Assembly (NCBI GenBank): GCA_029204225.1
Contig: CM055107.1
Span: 16,173,309-16,237,308, forward strand
Direction: 5' to 3'
From: Diphasiastrum complanatum
Taxonomy: Eukaryota; Streptophyta; Lycopodiopsida; Lycopodiales; Lycopodiaceae
DNA: 64,000 nt
Shown here: positions 22,303 through 32,283 of the stretch, in pieces
Layout: each line of letters begins with the position of its first letter
Numbering within the stretch: the first letter of the stretch is position 1
Position numbers and translations under genes: made by a program
Notes under the pieces: generated by a model
Databases searched by the model: none
What the model was told of the DNA's origin: nothing
Seen by the model: the letters and a program-made list of their open reading frames with translations, nothing else

Positions 22303-25300
22303 TTGAGAAAACAGCCTGATATACTATCAAAATCCCTTATTTCTCATCGAGAAGTTCCTAAAATTGCCTCTAGCCCTACACCAGTCCCCGGAAAAGCACC
22401 ATCTCGGCAAGATAAAGGCAAAGCCCCCCTCGAATCTCCAGCCCATGATGTTCCTGCATACTTTAAGGACTATACGATCGAGGATGTCACAATCAAATTA
22501 CCCCAAGCTCAACGTGAGCCCACTGGTAATTCACCCTACGAAGGCCTTGCACAAACCATAACCCTTTCCATGAGTGAGCCAAATGAAACCAATGAATATC
22601 TTGTCCACGTCGGAGCTCATCTTAATCACGAACAACGAAGACGACTTGAAAAGCTCCTGCAAAAATATCGACATATCTTTGCCTGGACCTATAAAGACAT
22701 GAAAGGCATCTCACCCCAAGTAGCTGTGCATCCTATCCCACTTAAACCGGGTGCGAGGCCCACTGCTAGTCGTCCATATAGATGCAATCCCATCTATATG
22801 TCCAAGATCAAAGAAGAATTACAACGCCTCTTAGACGCGAGATTTATCTATGAAATTGAGCATATTGAGTGGGTCTCCCCAATTGTCATCGTCCCCAAGA
22901 AAAATGGAAAACTTCGGATCTGTGTCGATTTTAAGAAACTTGACGCTGTCATTGAACGTGATCATTTTCCACTACCTTTCGGAGAATCCATCTTAAAAAA
23001 TCTAGCAAGAGATGAGGCTTACTCCTTAGATGGCTTCAGTGGATATAATATGATCCAAATCGCTGAAGAAGATCAACACAAAACCGCCTTTGCCACAGAA
23101 TGGAAAACCTTCTGCTGGAAAGTCATGTCTTTTGGTCTCTACAATGCTCCTAGCACCTTCCAACGTGTTATGCAAGTGGCCTTTTCTCAGCAGATGGGCG
23201 ATACCTTAGAAGTTTACTTCGACGATTTAGGAGCACGTTCCGAAGAAATACGTCATCTCTCTATGCTCAAATTTTTTTTTATCCAATGTCAATGCTTTGG
23301 TATCTCTTTTAATCTTGACAAATGCCAGATTTGGGTAACCCATGGTATTGTGTTAGGACATATTATCTCACGAAATGGCATTGCCACTGACCCTGAAAAG
23401 ATCCTTATCATTCAAAATCTACCGGAACCGCGTACAATACGTGAAGTTTACTCCTTCCTTGGCCACGCCAACTACTATCGATGCTTTATTTTCGATTTCT
23501 TTAACAAAGCACGCTTAATCTACAAAGTAGTTGTAGTTCCCAAATGGACGGATGAACAACGCGTCATCTTTAGTCACCTCAAAGAAGCCCTTACCAATGC
23601 ACCCATCTTCCGGGCTCCTGATTATTCTAAAGAATTCCATGTGCATACCGATGCATCCAAGTATGCCATTGGAGCAGTGCTCACCCAACCAGGAGAAATA
23701 AAAAAGGACTACCCAATTCGTTTTCTTAGTCGACAATCGATACCTGCTGAAGTCAATTATACCACTACTGAACGCGAAGCCTTGGCAATGGTATATGCGG
23801 TTCAGAAATTTCGCCATTATCTTCTAGGAAAAGTCTTTGCGTTCTTCATTGAGAATCAAGCACTATTGTATCTCATCAACAAGACCTGCACCACCGGCCG
23901 TATTACTAGATGGATCCTATTATTGAGAGAATTTGAGTTTAGGATCATGGTTCATAAGGGAGTTCAGCATTTTTTAGCAAACCATCTATCCCGAATCCCT
24001 AACCTTCCTACCCCTGATCAAGGCGTCAACGATGATTTACCAAATGCAATCCTTTTCCAAGTTGACTCTACACCTATATGGGCTAAGGGAATTACCAAAT
24101 ATTTATTTCAGGACAGATGGATCCTTCCTTCTCTAAACCTGAACAACGTGCGTTGGTCCTCAAAACTAAACCTTATACGTTAATTGCAGGACAAGTCTAC
24201 AAGCAAGGGTTAGATGAAATTATCCGACGATGTCTTACTGAAGGAGAAATACCCTATGTAATTTCTCTCACTGATGAAGGTATTGGTGCCGGCCATTTCT
24301 CTTCTAAAACAACTGCTAAGAAAATCCTCTTAGACGGTTTTTGGTGGCCAACACCTTTTAAGGATACACAAAATTACACTAAAGCTTGTGATGTCTACCA
24401 ATGCACAAAACGCTTTCAAAAAACAGACTGCATGCCTTTACACCCCGTAACCTGATCAAGCTTTCCAAAAATGGGAAATTGATTATGTCGGACCTATTAG
24501 TCACACACAATCTCGTTACATCATAGTAGCTACGGACTACTGCACCAAATGGGCCGAAGCAAGAGCTGTTCGCAATGCTGACGCTCGTTCTACCTTCGGT
24601 TCGGATATCCTCTAGAGCTTATCAGTGATAGGGGTACACATTTCCTTAACTCTATCATAGCAGATCTTCTTTCCAAATTTTTTGTGGTACATCGCAAAAG
24701 TTTCCCATACTATCCACGCTGCAATGGCCAAGCAAAATCCACCAATAAAATCCTATGTGAAATTCTCACCAAAACCGTCGAATCCAGCCGATCTAATTGG
24801 GAACTCAAACTCCATGCTGCTCTCTGGGCTTATCGCACTACCCCGAAGCGAGCTACAGGCTTAACCCCCTTCCAGCTCACATATGGACAAGAAGCCGTTA
24901 TGCCTGTGGAATTTCATATCCCCTCCCTTTGAGTAGCCTACAACCTTGAGCTCGATACTCCTCAGAATCTAGCAAATAGATTATTCCATCTGGAGCAACT
25001 ATGTGAAACACGATGGATCAGCATCCATGCTCAACAAGTCCACAAACGACGACAAAAAGCATGGCATGATCGATCATTGAAACTTAGAGATTTCCAGGTT
25101 GGCGATAAGGTCCTACTATACCAGGCTTTGCCTTCAAAGGCAAACTGAAATTTTAGGGCCAAGGACCTTATGTAATAAAAAAAATCTTTGCCTCTGGATA
25201 TGTCCAACTCCAAACCCTTCAAGGTGATATCCTCGACACTGTAGTCAATGGGAGTCGACTGAGAAAGTACAACGAACTCTGCTTTTATCTTTATATGTAT

Positions 25301-25303
25301 TAG
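22303..25303 (+). pseudogene. Gypsy pol: reverse transcriptase, RNase H, integrase (no protease)
   Basis: The first frame (22303-24183, 626 codons) is open. Residues 1-100 are a Pro/Lys-rich leader without a protease DTG/DSG motif. RT runs from about 140 to 370 with DHFPLPF, FGLYNAPSTFQ and YFDDLG (residues 305-308). RNase H has HTDAS (Asp450) and TEREA (Glu492), but the third site reads FIENQAL (Glu517 for the usual Asp) and the last reads LANHLSR (Asn560 for Asp). A frameshift near 24115 leads to integrase: the zinc domain keeps GH and CxxxC-like residues but lacks the first His; core motifs IDYVGP, ISDRGTHF and SNWE follow with two more frameshifts (about 24450 and 24605). The tail ends VNGSRLRKYN before TAG 25301-25303. 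Confidence 0.9.
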
Positions 25304-25943
25304 CTACTTCTTTTCTACTTTTTTTTCTCTTGTCCCTTTTTATTGTTTGCATGCCATTTCGACCACATTTTTGCTGTAATTTCTTGTTCCACCCATCAAG
25401 ATACTATCAGATCAGGTATACCAACAGTCTTCTCTGAGAAAACCACAAAAATCATTAGTTTCAAACGAAATTTTTTCACAACATCTCAGATAGAATTCGC
25501 CTGGCCCTTTTTTCACAGAGCACGATTCATTTTTTACCTCCGCGAATTCTGTCTCAGATAAAAAATGTCTAAAAATAGACAAAAGGTAGTTTTCTTCATC
25601 AGATATCCATTCTCAGAATTTGCAGACAATTCGCTGGAGCTCAAATTGATTCTCACGATTTCTCTACTATCTCCATGAATTTTGATCAAATACATTTTTG
25701 TACTATTAGACGTTTTTTCTCTTTTGGCAATAAAAAAACCACTTACAGGAATTCGCGGGCCCTCAGAAAGTTGTCTCAAAATTCACGACCATCATTATCA
25801 AATCGTGGAGGCTGAGGACGATTTCTGGGTGAAGTTGCGAATTCCTGTAAAAAAAAGTCTATATATAGACCTCCTCTCGAGTTCATGCCAAATTTTTTTC
25901 AAAATTTTCAAAATTCTCAGAGCAATCTAAAATCACTGTTATC
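25304..25943 (+). other. Spacer between integrase and accessory ORF
   Basis: No coding signal; T-rich with repeated GAATTC words. It contains two small palindromes, GTCTAAAAATAGAC (25567-25580) and GTCTATATATAGAC (25857-25870). The second contains a TATA-like CTATATATAG about 75 nt upstream of the ATG of the accessory ORF and could act as an internal promoter (inference). Confidence 0.5.
25859..25867 (+). promoter_or_regulatory. Possible internal TATA box before the accessory ORF
   Basis: CTATATATA in a 14-bp palindrome, 77-85 nt before ATG 25944 and far from either LTR promoter. Spacing suits a TATA box with a short leader. No other promoter evidence. Confidence 0.3.
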
Positions 25944-28906
25944 ATGGCTTCCCGCGATTCCTCGCTGAGCTTGCATCGCCGTAAACCCCCTCGTCCTTAT
26001 TTAGGGGATATAGTCATGATCTATCATAAGAATTACGCCGAGCAGCTCACACTGGCCAAGGATATCCTCATGAACCTTGGATTTGATCTGACGCTTTTTC
26101 GAGACCAGCAGAGCGAGAGCCTCATCCGAGCAGCCTACTCGACCTATTCAGATGAGTTCCAAACTTTCCGGATTACATCCAAGAGTGGCAGCTATACTAT
26201 TATCAACGTCTCTCCTGGGGATCTTCAGAGCGTCGGCTTTCCTAATCTCGGAGAGACAATCCATGGAAAGGGCACCAGCTATGATGCCAAGTACTTTACC
26301 AAGTTTCTGACCGACGACGACAAAACCATTGCCCAAACCAATGACGGGATCACTATTCGCCTCATCACGGATCCCCATCTACGGGCCGCCTCAGAGATCC
26401 TCGTCACCATGGTCGCAGTACATACTACCAAGATGGATCACATCCCACCGAGCGATCTCTTCTCTCTGACCCTCACCATGGACGACCCCACTCAAAATTA
26501 TAAGTGGGCTGAGAAGGTAGCGGAGAAGTTGTGTGGAGCTCTGAAAGCCCGCAAATCAACTACCAAATGTGGGTATCTCCTCCACATGTTGGTCACGGGG
26601 TAGAATATGCTGAATCCGGAGGGAGCCTTAAATCATCTCAGGTCCCAAAGGAAGTCCTAGAGCAGCAGGCGGCCTTACTTCACCAGGCCCAACAACGCCG
26701 ACAAGCAGTAGCAGCAGCAGCAGGCAGCTCCGGAATGGCAAGCACTTCTGGCTCTGATCCTATGGGCGTGATTCCGTCCACACAGGAAATCTCCTCGCCA
26801 TCACTTGCTCTTACACTCCCACCACCACCCCCACCGTTTACTGCCACCTCCACACCCTCACTAAGTCTCAACACAGGCTTCCCTTCCACACTTCCACAAA
26901 AGCCCTCCCCTCTACAAATCCCCACCCTACTTGACTCCACAGTCAACGTAGATGATTTTGCATTACAATTACTAACTGCATTACCATCAACCATTGTCAC
27001 CACTAACCCAATCCCACACTCTCCGCCACATAGTACCTCCCCACCCCTCAATCCACAATCACCTCCACCTGCCTTTCATACAACTCCGTCTAGTCCTGTT
27101 CCTGATTTTCTACCATTTAACCCCATGTCATATCCTAATTACACACACACCCTCCCTGACATTGGTCCTTGGGAGCAGTTACCTCTTATAGCCCAAAAAG
27201 CGGTATGGTTGGTGAATGAGCTCCAATACAATCTATTCGGCGCCCTAGGGGGATAGTATACTATGCGGCAATTTGACGATGGTGCTATGGCGGACCCTCA
27301 GAAAGAAAAAGCAAGGCTGGAGGAGGAAAACAAACAACAACAGCTGCACATCCAGAACCTCACGAATTACAATCAACAACAGCAGCAGATGCTACTCCAT
27401 CTCCAGAACCAGCTCCAACTGAAGGTATCCAACATGCAGCAAACCATCGATACCCTCAAAGCCGAGAAGGATGAGGCTATAGCAGATTCACAAGCAGCAC
27501 GTTCCACTATGAAGGAACAGTTGGAAATGGTGGACTTCAACGACTTCGCACCACCAGCTATTCATGAGGGAACTGCCATTCCAATGGTGGCCTATCAAAC
27601 GCTGGTCCAAAAGCTGAAAGCCACGACGGAGCAACACTCAAAATTACAACAATCATACATTGCTTCCGTCGAGGCCCTAAACCAGCACATAGCCACCCTG
27701 GAAGAACGCTTAAAGGCTGCTGCCCAGTCGACACCGTCGGTTCATGCAGAGCATGCCCAATTCCATGATTTGGGGCACCACTTTGATGGACCAGATGGTG
27801 GAGATGGAGCAAGATTTCAACAGCCTCTTCCTGTCACTCAAGGCTCCGCATTTCAAGGCCAACCCCTGGGGTAAGGAGCTCAAACACCAACCAATCCATC
27901 GGGCTCTGGGAGTACCAGCTCCCAACATTTTCTTTTCCCTTCCACCGCTTCTAACCCCCTCGACACCACTAACCCAACCTTCATTCCACGACAATTTTCT
28001 CCTGAGTCACAAAGAATTGCAGAAGCTAATCCCTCGCCTCCTCTATCTCCTGATCCCGATCCACAAACCAAACACGAGATTGCCTCTGAAGCCCCAACCA
28101 TCCGGCACAGAATCACGCCCACAGAACCAAGCAAGGAGTTGGGCGTCTCTCAGGAGTTTGCAAAGAAGTATTCAACAACGAAAGAGCGAGGTGGCTACAT
28201 ACTGCCAGATTTGGACCAGTGTCAGACACATAAAGCAGCAGTCAAACTCCTGGATCCACAACCTCTCTGGCGTCATCAGCTCTTCCTGCAAAATAAGACC
28301 TCAATGGCACGGTATCTCGAAGCTCCCTCCTACATGCGCACCAATCCCTATTACTATCCAGTAGCGAGGTGAGAACCGTTTCCTACCACCAAGGTCAAGA
28401 ATAGAATCTTTTGGCCTAAGCTCACAGGAGTGGATATCGGCAACTTAGCCGAAGACATGGTCACCAACTGCTGAGTATTCTACCAGAAGCACCATGACAA
28501 TCCTGATCGCGACGTCAAATACTTTGCGGATAATTGCGGCCTGGTGGCATTTCTGACAGAACTCAGAGGTTTTTGGGATCGAGGATTACCCCCAATCACC
28601 CTTGACATCAATAAACTCTTGCGGACGCAAGACGACCATATCAACGTTGCAAGGCTCTATTATCGCGCTGCACTCACTTCCGCCCTGCACGTTGATATGG
28701 TGGAGCTATGGAAAACCCATAACTTTCTCCAGGGTATGTTCCATTACTACAAACCCATGCCCTTCCTCAACAAATTACGGTGGCAAATGATGGAGGGCAT
28801 CGGCACGACAATCTACCACTCCCGACAGCAACAGTCTCGCCTCCAAGAAGCACAAAAGATCCAGGACGAAAAGGCGTCGATTGGTGTGGGACCACCAATC
28901 CAATAA
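25944..28906 (+). pseudogene. Long accessory ORF downstream of pol, family unknown
   Basis: Starts at ATG 25944 (MASRDSSLSLHRRKPPRPYL). One frameshift (26530-26600) moves it to a second frame that stays readable to the stop before the polypurine tract, broken only by stops at 27254, 27872, 28370 and 28472. Rebuilt length would be about 980 codons. Regions in order: a folded N-terminal domain of about 200 residues (motifs YGDI-like YLGDIVMIYHKNY, EILVTMVAVHT); a Pro/Ser/Thr-rich linker (26790-27130); a Gln-rich coiled coil (27295-27710, EEENKQQQ, HLQNQLQ); a second Pro-rich linker (27890-28130); and a C-terminal domain with RIFWPKLTGVDIGNLAEDM, DRDVKYFADNCGLVAFLTEL and FLQGMFHYYKPMPFLNKLRW. 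No transmembrane segment, zinc knuckle, protease or nuclease motif is visible. It sits where env-like ORFs of Athila elements lie, but could be a displaced gag-like structural protein. Confidence 0.75.
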
Positions 28907-28914
28907 GGAGGGGG
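28905..28914 (+). other. Polypurine tract
   Basis: AAGGAGGGGG, 4 nt before the TG of the 3' LTR; the RNase H-resistant primer for plus-strand synthesis. Confidence 0.85.
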
Positions 28915-28918
28915 ATAA

Positions 28919-29739
28919 TGTTAGCAACTGTGCTAACACAGAGAAAATAAAAAAATAATAATAAAACTCCGTGGCATGTGTCTTATCAGACCACGTATGA
29001 GTATCTGTCAATAAACTTCAAGCCATGACATGTGTTTTGTAAGTCCATGAGTAGAAGCTTAAATAATAATAAAATAGCTTAAACTTAGATTTAGAACTTA
29101 GACTTAGGAAAATTAAGACTAGAAATATTTTATCTTAAGTTTTCCTAAGTTAAGAAATTTGAAGTTCTAAATCCTAAGTTAAAAGCTCTTGAAAAGCTAG
29201 AAACAGATTAGTCCCATAAGTTAGTAGACACTTATGGAAGACCCTCCTTGCCATAAAAGGAGAGGCATTTGCATTGTGACCAACACTTTTGAGATTAAGC
29301 TATCTTGCTCTCTATTGGGAGAATTATCATTCTATGTCATTTGTGTTCCCTTTGGAAAGGTGCATAGCTTGAGGGAAGGTGCTCGGGCCTCCTCTTGTCT
29401 CCTTTTCATCGGTTTATTGTGGCATGTTCTTTATTGCTTATTTGCTTAATATTAGCCGCAATATTATATTATTACCCTTTGGGTGTTAAGTAGAATTTAG
29501 ATTAAACACCTTGCTAATTGGGTAAGCCTTAGCAAGGGTTTGTATTTTGTCACCTTAGATAGTTTCATTTCCGTTTTGAGCACTAGTTGGGTAAGCCTTA
29601 GTGCTTCCGTCATTACGTCTTAGTTTTGCATTTCTGTTTGAACCTTGGTAAAAACTTAAAAAATGGACGAATGTCTACATCCCTATACTACACCTGTAAG
29701 TAGATCTAGCCACCGCACACACTCGAAATACTTCCAACA
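28919..29739 (+). repeat. 3' LTR, 821 bp
   Basis: Starts TGTTAGCAACTG, ends ACTTCCAACA. The two stem-loops are retained at 29509-29516/29530-29537 and 29579-29585/29599-29605, and the second stem is one pair longer than in the 5' copy. About 40 substitutions against the left LTR. Confidence 0.95.
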
Positions 29740-29744
29740 ACAAT
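29740..29744. other. Target-site duplication, right copy (ACAAT)
   Basis: Exact repeat of 21136-21140, directly after the terminal CA. Confidence 0.92.
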
Positions 29745-31014
29745 ATGCATGTTCATTGTTGCTTTGTCAAGCCTCAATCTAGCTTATTTGATTGCAAGGT
29801 TGAAGCTACAACTCTCTTGAACAATACAATATGTTGTATCTAGAAATTTTATTTGATTGGAATCATAAAACCTAATAGAGCTAGATGGAGAGAGCCACGG
29901 TCCTTCAATCTGATTGGGTCGAGATTTGGCCTAGGTCTCAAAATGATCAATACCATATCTCTGAGAGAATTCCTTTGCTACAAGTCTTGCCTTATACTTT
30001 GAGACATTTCCATCCGGTCCATACTTCAACTTGTATACCCACTTGCATTTTACAGTCTTTCACTTATCTGGTAATGGTTGCAATGTCCATACCTGGTTCT
30101 TCCTCATGGATTCCATCTCCTCATTCATGGCTTGGATTCATTTGTCCTTCACTAGACATTCAACTGCTTCCTCGAATGTCTATGGTTCGCTACTAAATCC
30201 ACAGAATTCTTCTGATGTGGAAGCTGAGCTGCCTAGCACATATCTTGCTAGCGCTCTTCGTTCTTTTGTCGCCTTCTAGGAGATCCTCCTGGAACTGCAA
30301 TGCCTTTGTCTTTATCTGCTCTGCTAGATCCAGAATCATTGCGCTTTACAAAAACTGTAGCAGTAAGCTGCCTCTCGAAATTTTTTTCGTCTGATTTGTC
30401 ACTCGAATGCGAAGCGACTCGAACATCTTCGTCTGAGTGTTCGTCCTTTGCTCCCTCTGTCACAATTGGCAGATCATAGTACTGTCTTTCAAGAACTTCA
30501 TAACTGACAAGATCATTGTTGGCCATCGTTCTGCTCTCATCAAATTTGACATCTCTGACTGTCTTCACAGTGTTTGTCTCTGTCATATAGACTCTGTAGT
30601 ACGACAAATTATTGTCATATCCTACAAGATATCCTTGTCCAACTTTCTCATCAAGCTTCTTTTGTAGTTTATTAGGAATATGTGCACAAGCTGCACAGCC
30701 AAAGATTCTGATGTGAGTCAGATTGAGTTTTCTACCCCACCATAATTCGTGTAGTGTCATGTGAGGAACACCAGACTTTCATGTCCTGTTCTGAATGGAA
30801 GCAGCTGTAGCTACTGCTTCAGGCCACAGCACTCCTAGAGCTTTCGAGTAGGTAGCCCAAGCAACTGCACAATGTTTTGTCTTCTCTTTGCACTCGAGAC
30901 ACATTTCAACTGAAAAGTCCTTTGCAAAGGAAGCTCTCTTTGTATAATGGAAACTTTTGGTGTACTTTATAATGGAGCTAAATAAGCTCCTTGTATAAAC
31001 ATATCCTTCCAATT
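29745..31014 (-). pseudogene. copia element D: integrase C-terminus and start of reverse transcriptase
   Basis: Minus-strand reading from the right: integrase end with LWPEAVATAASIQNRT (about 30790), RKLNLTHIRIFGCAACAHIPN (30680-30740), GYLVGYDNNLSYYRVY, VKTVRDVKFDES; then the linker and the RT start WTLQPLPDK, VKCKWVYKLKYGPDGNVSKYK and ARLVAKEFSQRYGID (about 29935-30095). The longest open frame is 30248-30760. Only about 135 bp separate this from the gypsy insertion point, too little for the RT palm, so element D had lost RT sequence. RNase H continues on the far side of the gypsy element at 20600-21135. Confidence 0.8.
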
Positions 31015-32140
31015 CATGTTGAAGTGATTGTCATCTTCCCTAACTAAAAGAATCACAATGTAATAAGAAAACTGCAAAAGGTAAATTCACTATGACATTT
31101 ACAATCTACTTTAATAAGGCACTTCCATTACAAATGACCTTATATTTCTCCTTCAAGACAAACCTTCCCATCATTCAAAATTTCACCAAAATAACTTGAT
31201 TTCAACCCATATAATTATGGGCCGACAAATGCTAGTTCTTTTTTGTTCAACACATGAAACAGCCATGCATGGAAGATCTGCATGTGGCAAACATACAATT
31301 CCGTGGAAGAACCTTGCAGCTCCTGAAACAAAAACAATCTTTTAATTGGGCTTCTTTTCCTCAAGAATACAGGTTTCTAAAGCATCGATTTGTGTGTGAT
31401 ACGATTGGTGGATACGAGTATGCTTGCAAAAAGATGACTACCTACAAATATCACTCCTAATTATCTTCATTGCAAAGGTTTTTCCAAGTTTTTTATCGAA
31501 AGATAATATGAAGGAATCCTAAATGTCTTCATGCCTATGAGGGTACTTTCTATCATCATCCTTGATATGTAAATACATGTAACCCTTAAACATTGAACTT
31601 GGGCTTGAAAAGGGCGTTCAAACAATCAAACTCTTTTGTTATCTTCATGCAGATAAATCAAAGCAAAAGTATTATTATTCTTGTAGCTTTTACTCCTGCC
31701 CTGAAGGTCAATCAAAGCATCTTAAAAAACCATCTTTCACCACTCGTATGGAGCAACCATTCATATGTGCAAAGGGTTGGTATCATTTATCCTTACATTG
31801 AGTAAGACTATGATTTTCCAGCTATTCTATCCATACAAAAGGTTTGTGATGGTTTGTGTGTGCTGCAATGACAGGTAGAAGGTGGGTGTCAGCAGACTAC
31901 AACAAGCAGCATGCCAATTTGCACAATCTCAAGAGAAACTATATGAAGCGATATCAAGACACTTGACACAATTAAGAGGAAACTGCAATATTACAAGTAA
32001 TTGCATGCCTTTAACTTCTTAAATCTGGTAGTAGTGACCATGTTTCAGAGAAATCAAATAACGGTTGTGCTCAGAGCAGTGCCTTTGCAAGGTACTTGAA
32101 TATGATAGGCACTAACTGTTTTCTAATTCTCGAGCCTGAT
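31015..32140. other. Sequence between copia D and the end of PSS1
   Basis: No gene recognised. The right part (about 31900-32140) should hold the 3' untranslated region of the minus-strand PSS1 gene. The open frame at 31254-31460 has no recognisable motif. Confidence 0.4.
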
Positions 32141-32283
32141 TTATGATATTTTCTTTGCATTTTCAGACTGCCTTCTTTCATTGTAAAGCTTGATTATCCA
32201 GCCCAAAAGAAACAGCACCAATCCAACTCCAGCAGCCAACCAGAACCAAAATATCCACTGAGGCATGGGTCTAGGATAAAGGC
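32141..32283 (-). CDS. PSS1: PSS1 last exon
   Basis: 143 nt. Reads [14 protein letters not shown], the final transmembrane helix ([16 protein letters not shown]) and a short polar tail [13 protein letters not shown] before TAA (32141-32143). Acceptor GCATCAG. Confidence 0.92.

Larger units (their letters stand above)
21141..29739 (+). mobile_element. Complete Ty3/gypsy LTR retrotransposon, 8599 bp, unusual gene order
   Basis: Both LTRs, primer site, polypurine tract and matching 5-bp target duplication are present, so the ends are certain. Internal order is primer site, 340-nt leader, reverse transcriptase/RNase H, integrase, 640-nt spacer, then a long sense ORF. There is no room for gag or protease before reverse transcriptase. 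The RT motif DHFPLPF, the tRNA-Asp primer type and an integrase tail ending VNGSRLRKYN place it near the Athila/Tat branch (inference). LTRs differ by roughly 40 positions in about 820, close to 95% identity by eye, so insertion is not recent, and the coding parts carry several frameshifts. It sits inside an older copia element. Confidence 0.93.

Noticed and set aside
26680-27051. Gly/Val-rich minus-strand frame (123 codons), and minus frames 27558-28134
   Set aside because: Shadows of the Pro-rich and Gln-rich parts of the plus-strand accessory ORF.
25944-28906. Envelope gene of an endogenous retrovirus-like element
   Set aside because: Position fits, but no signal peptide, transmembrane segment or cleavage site is visible, so I do not call it env.
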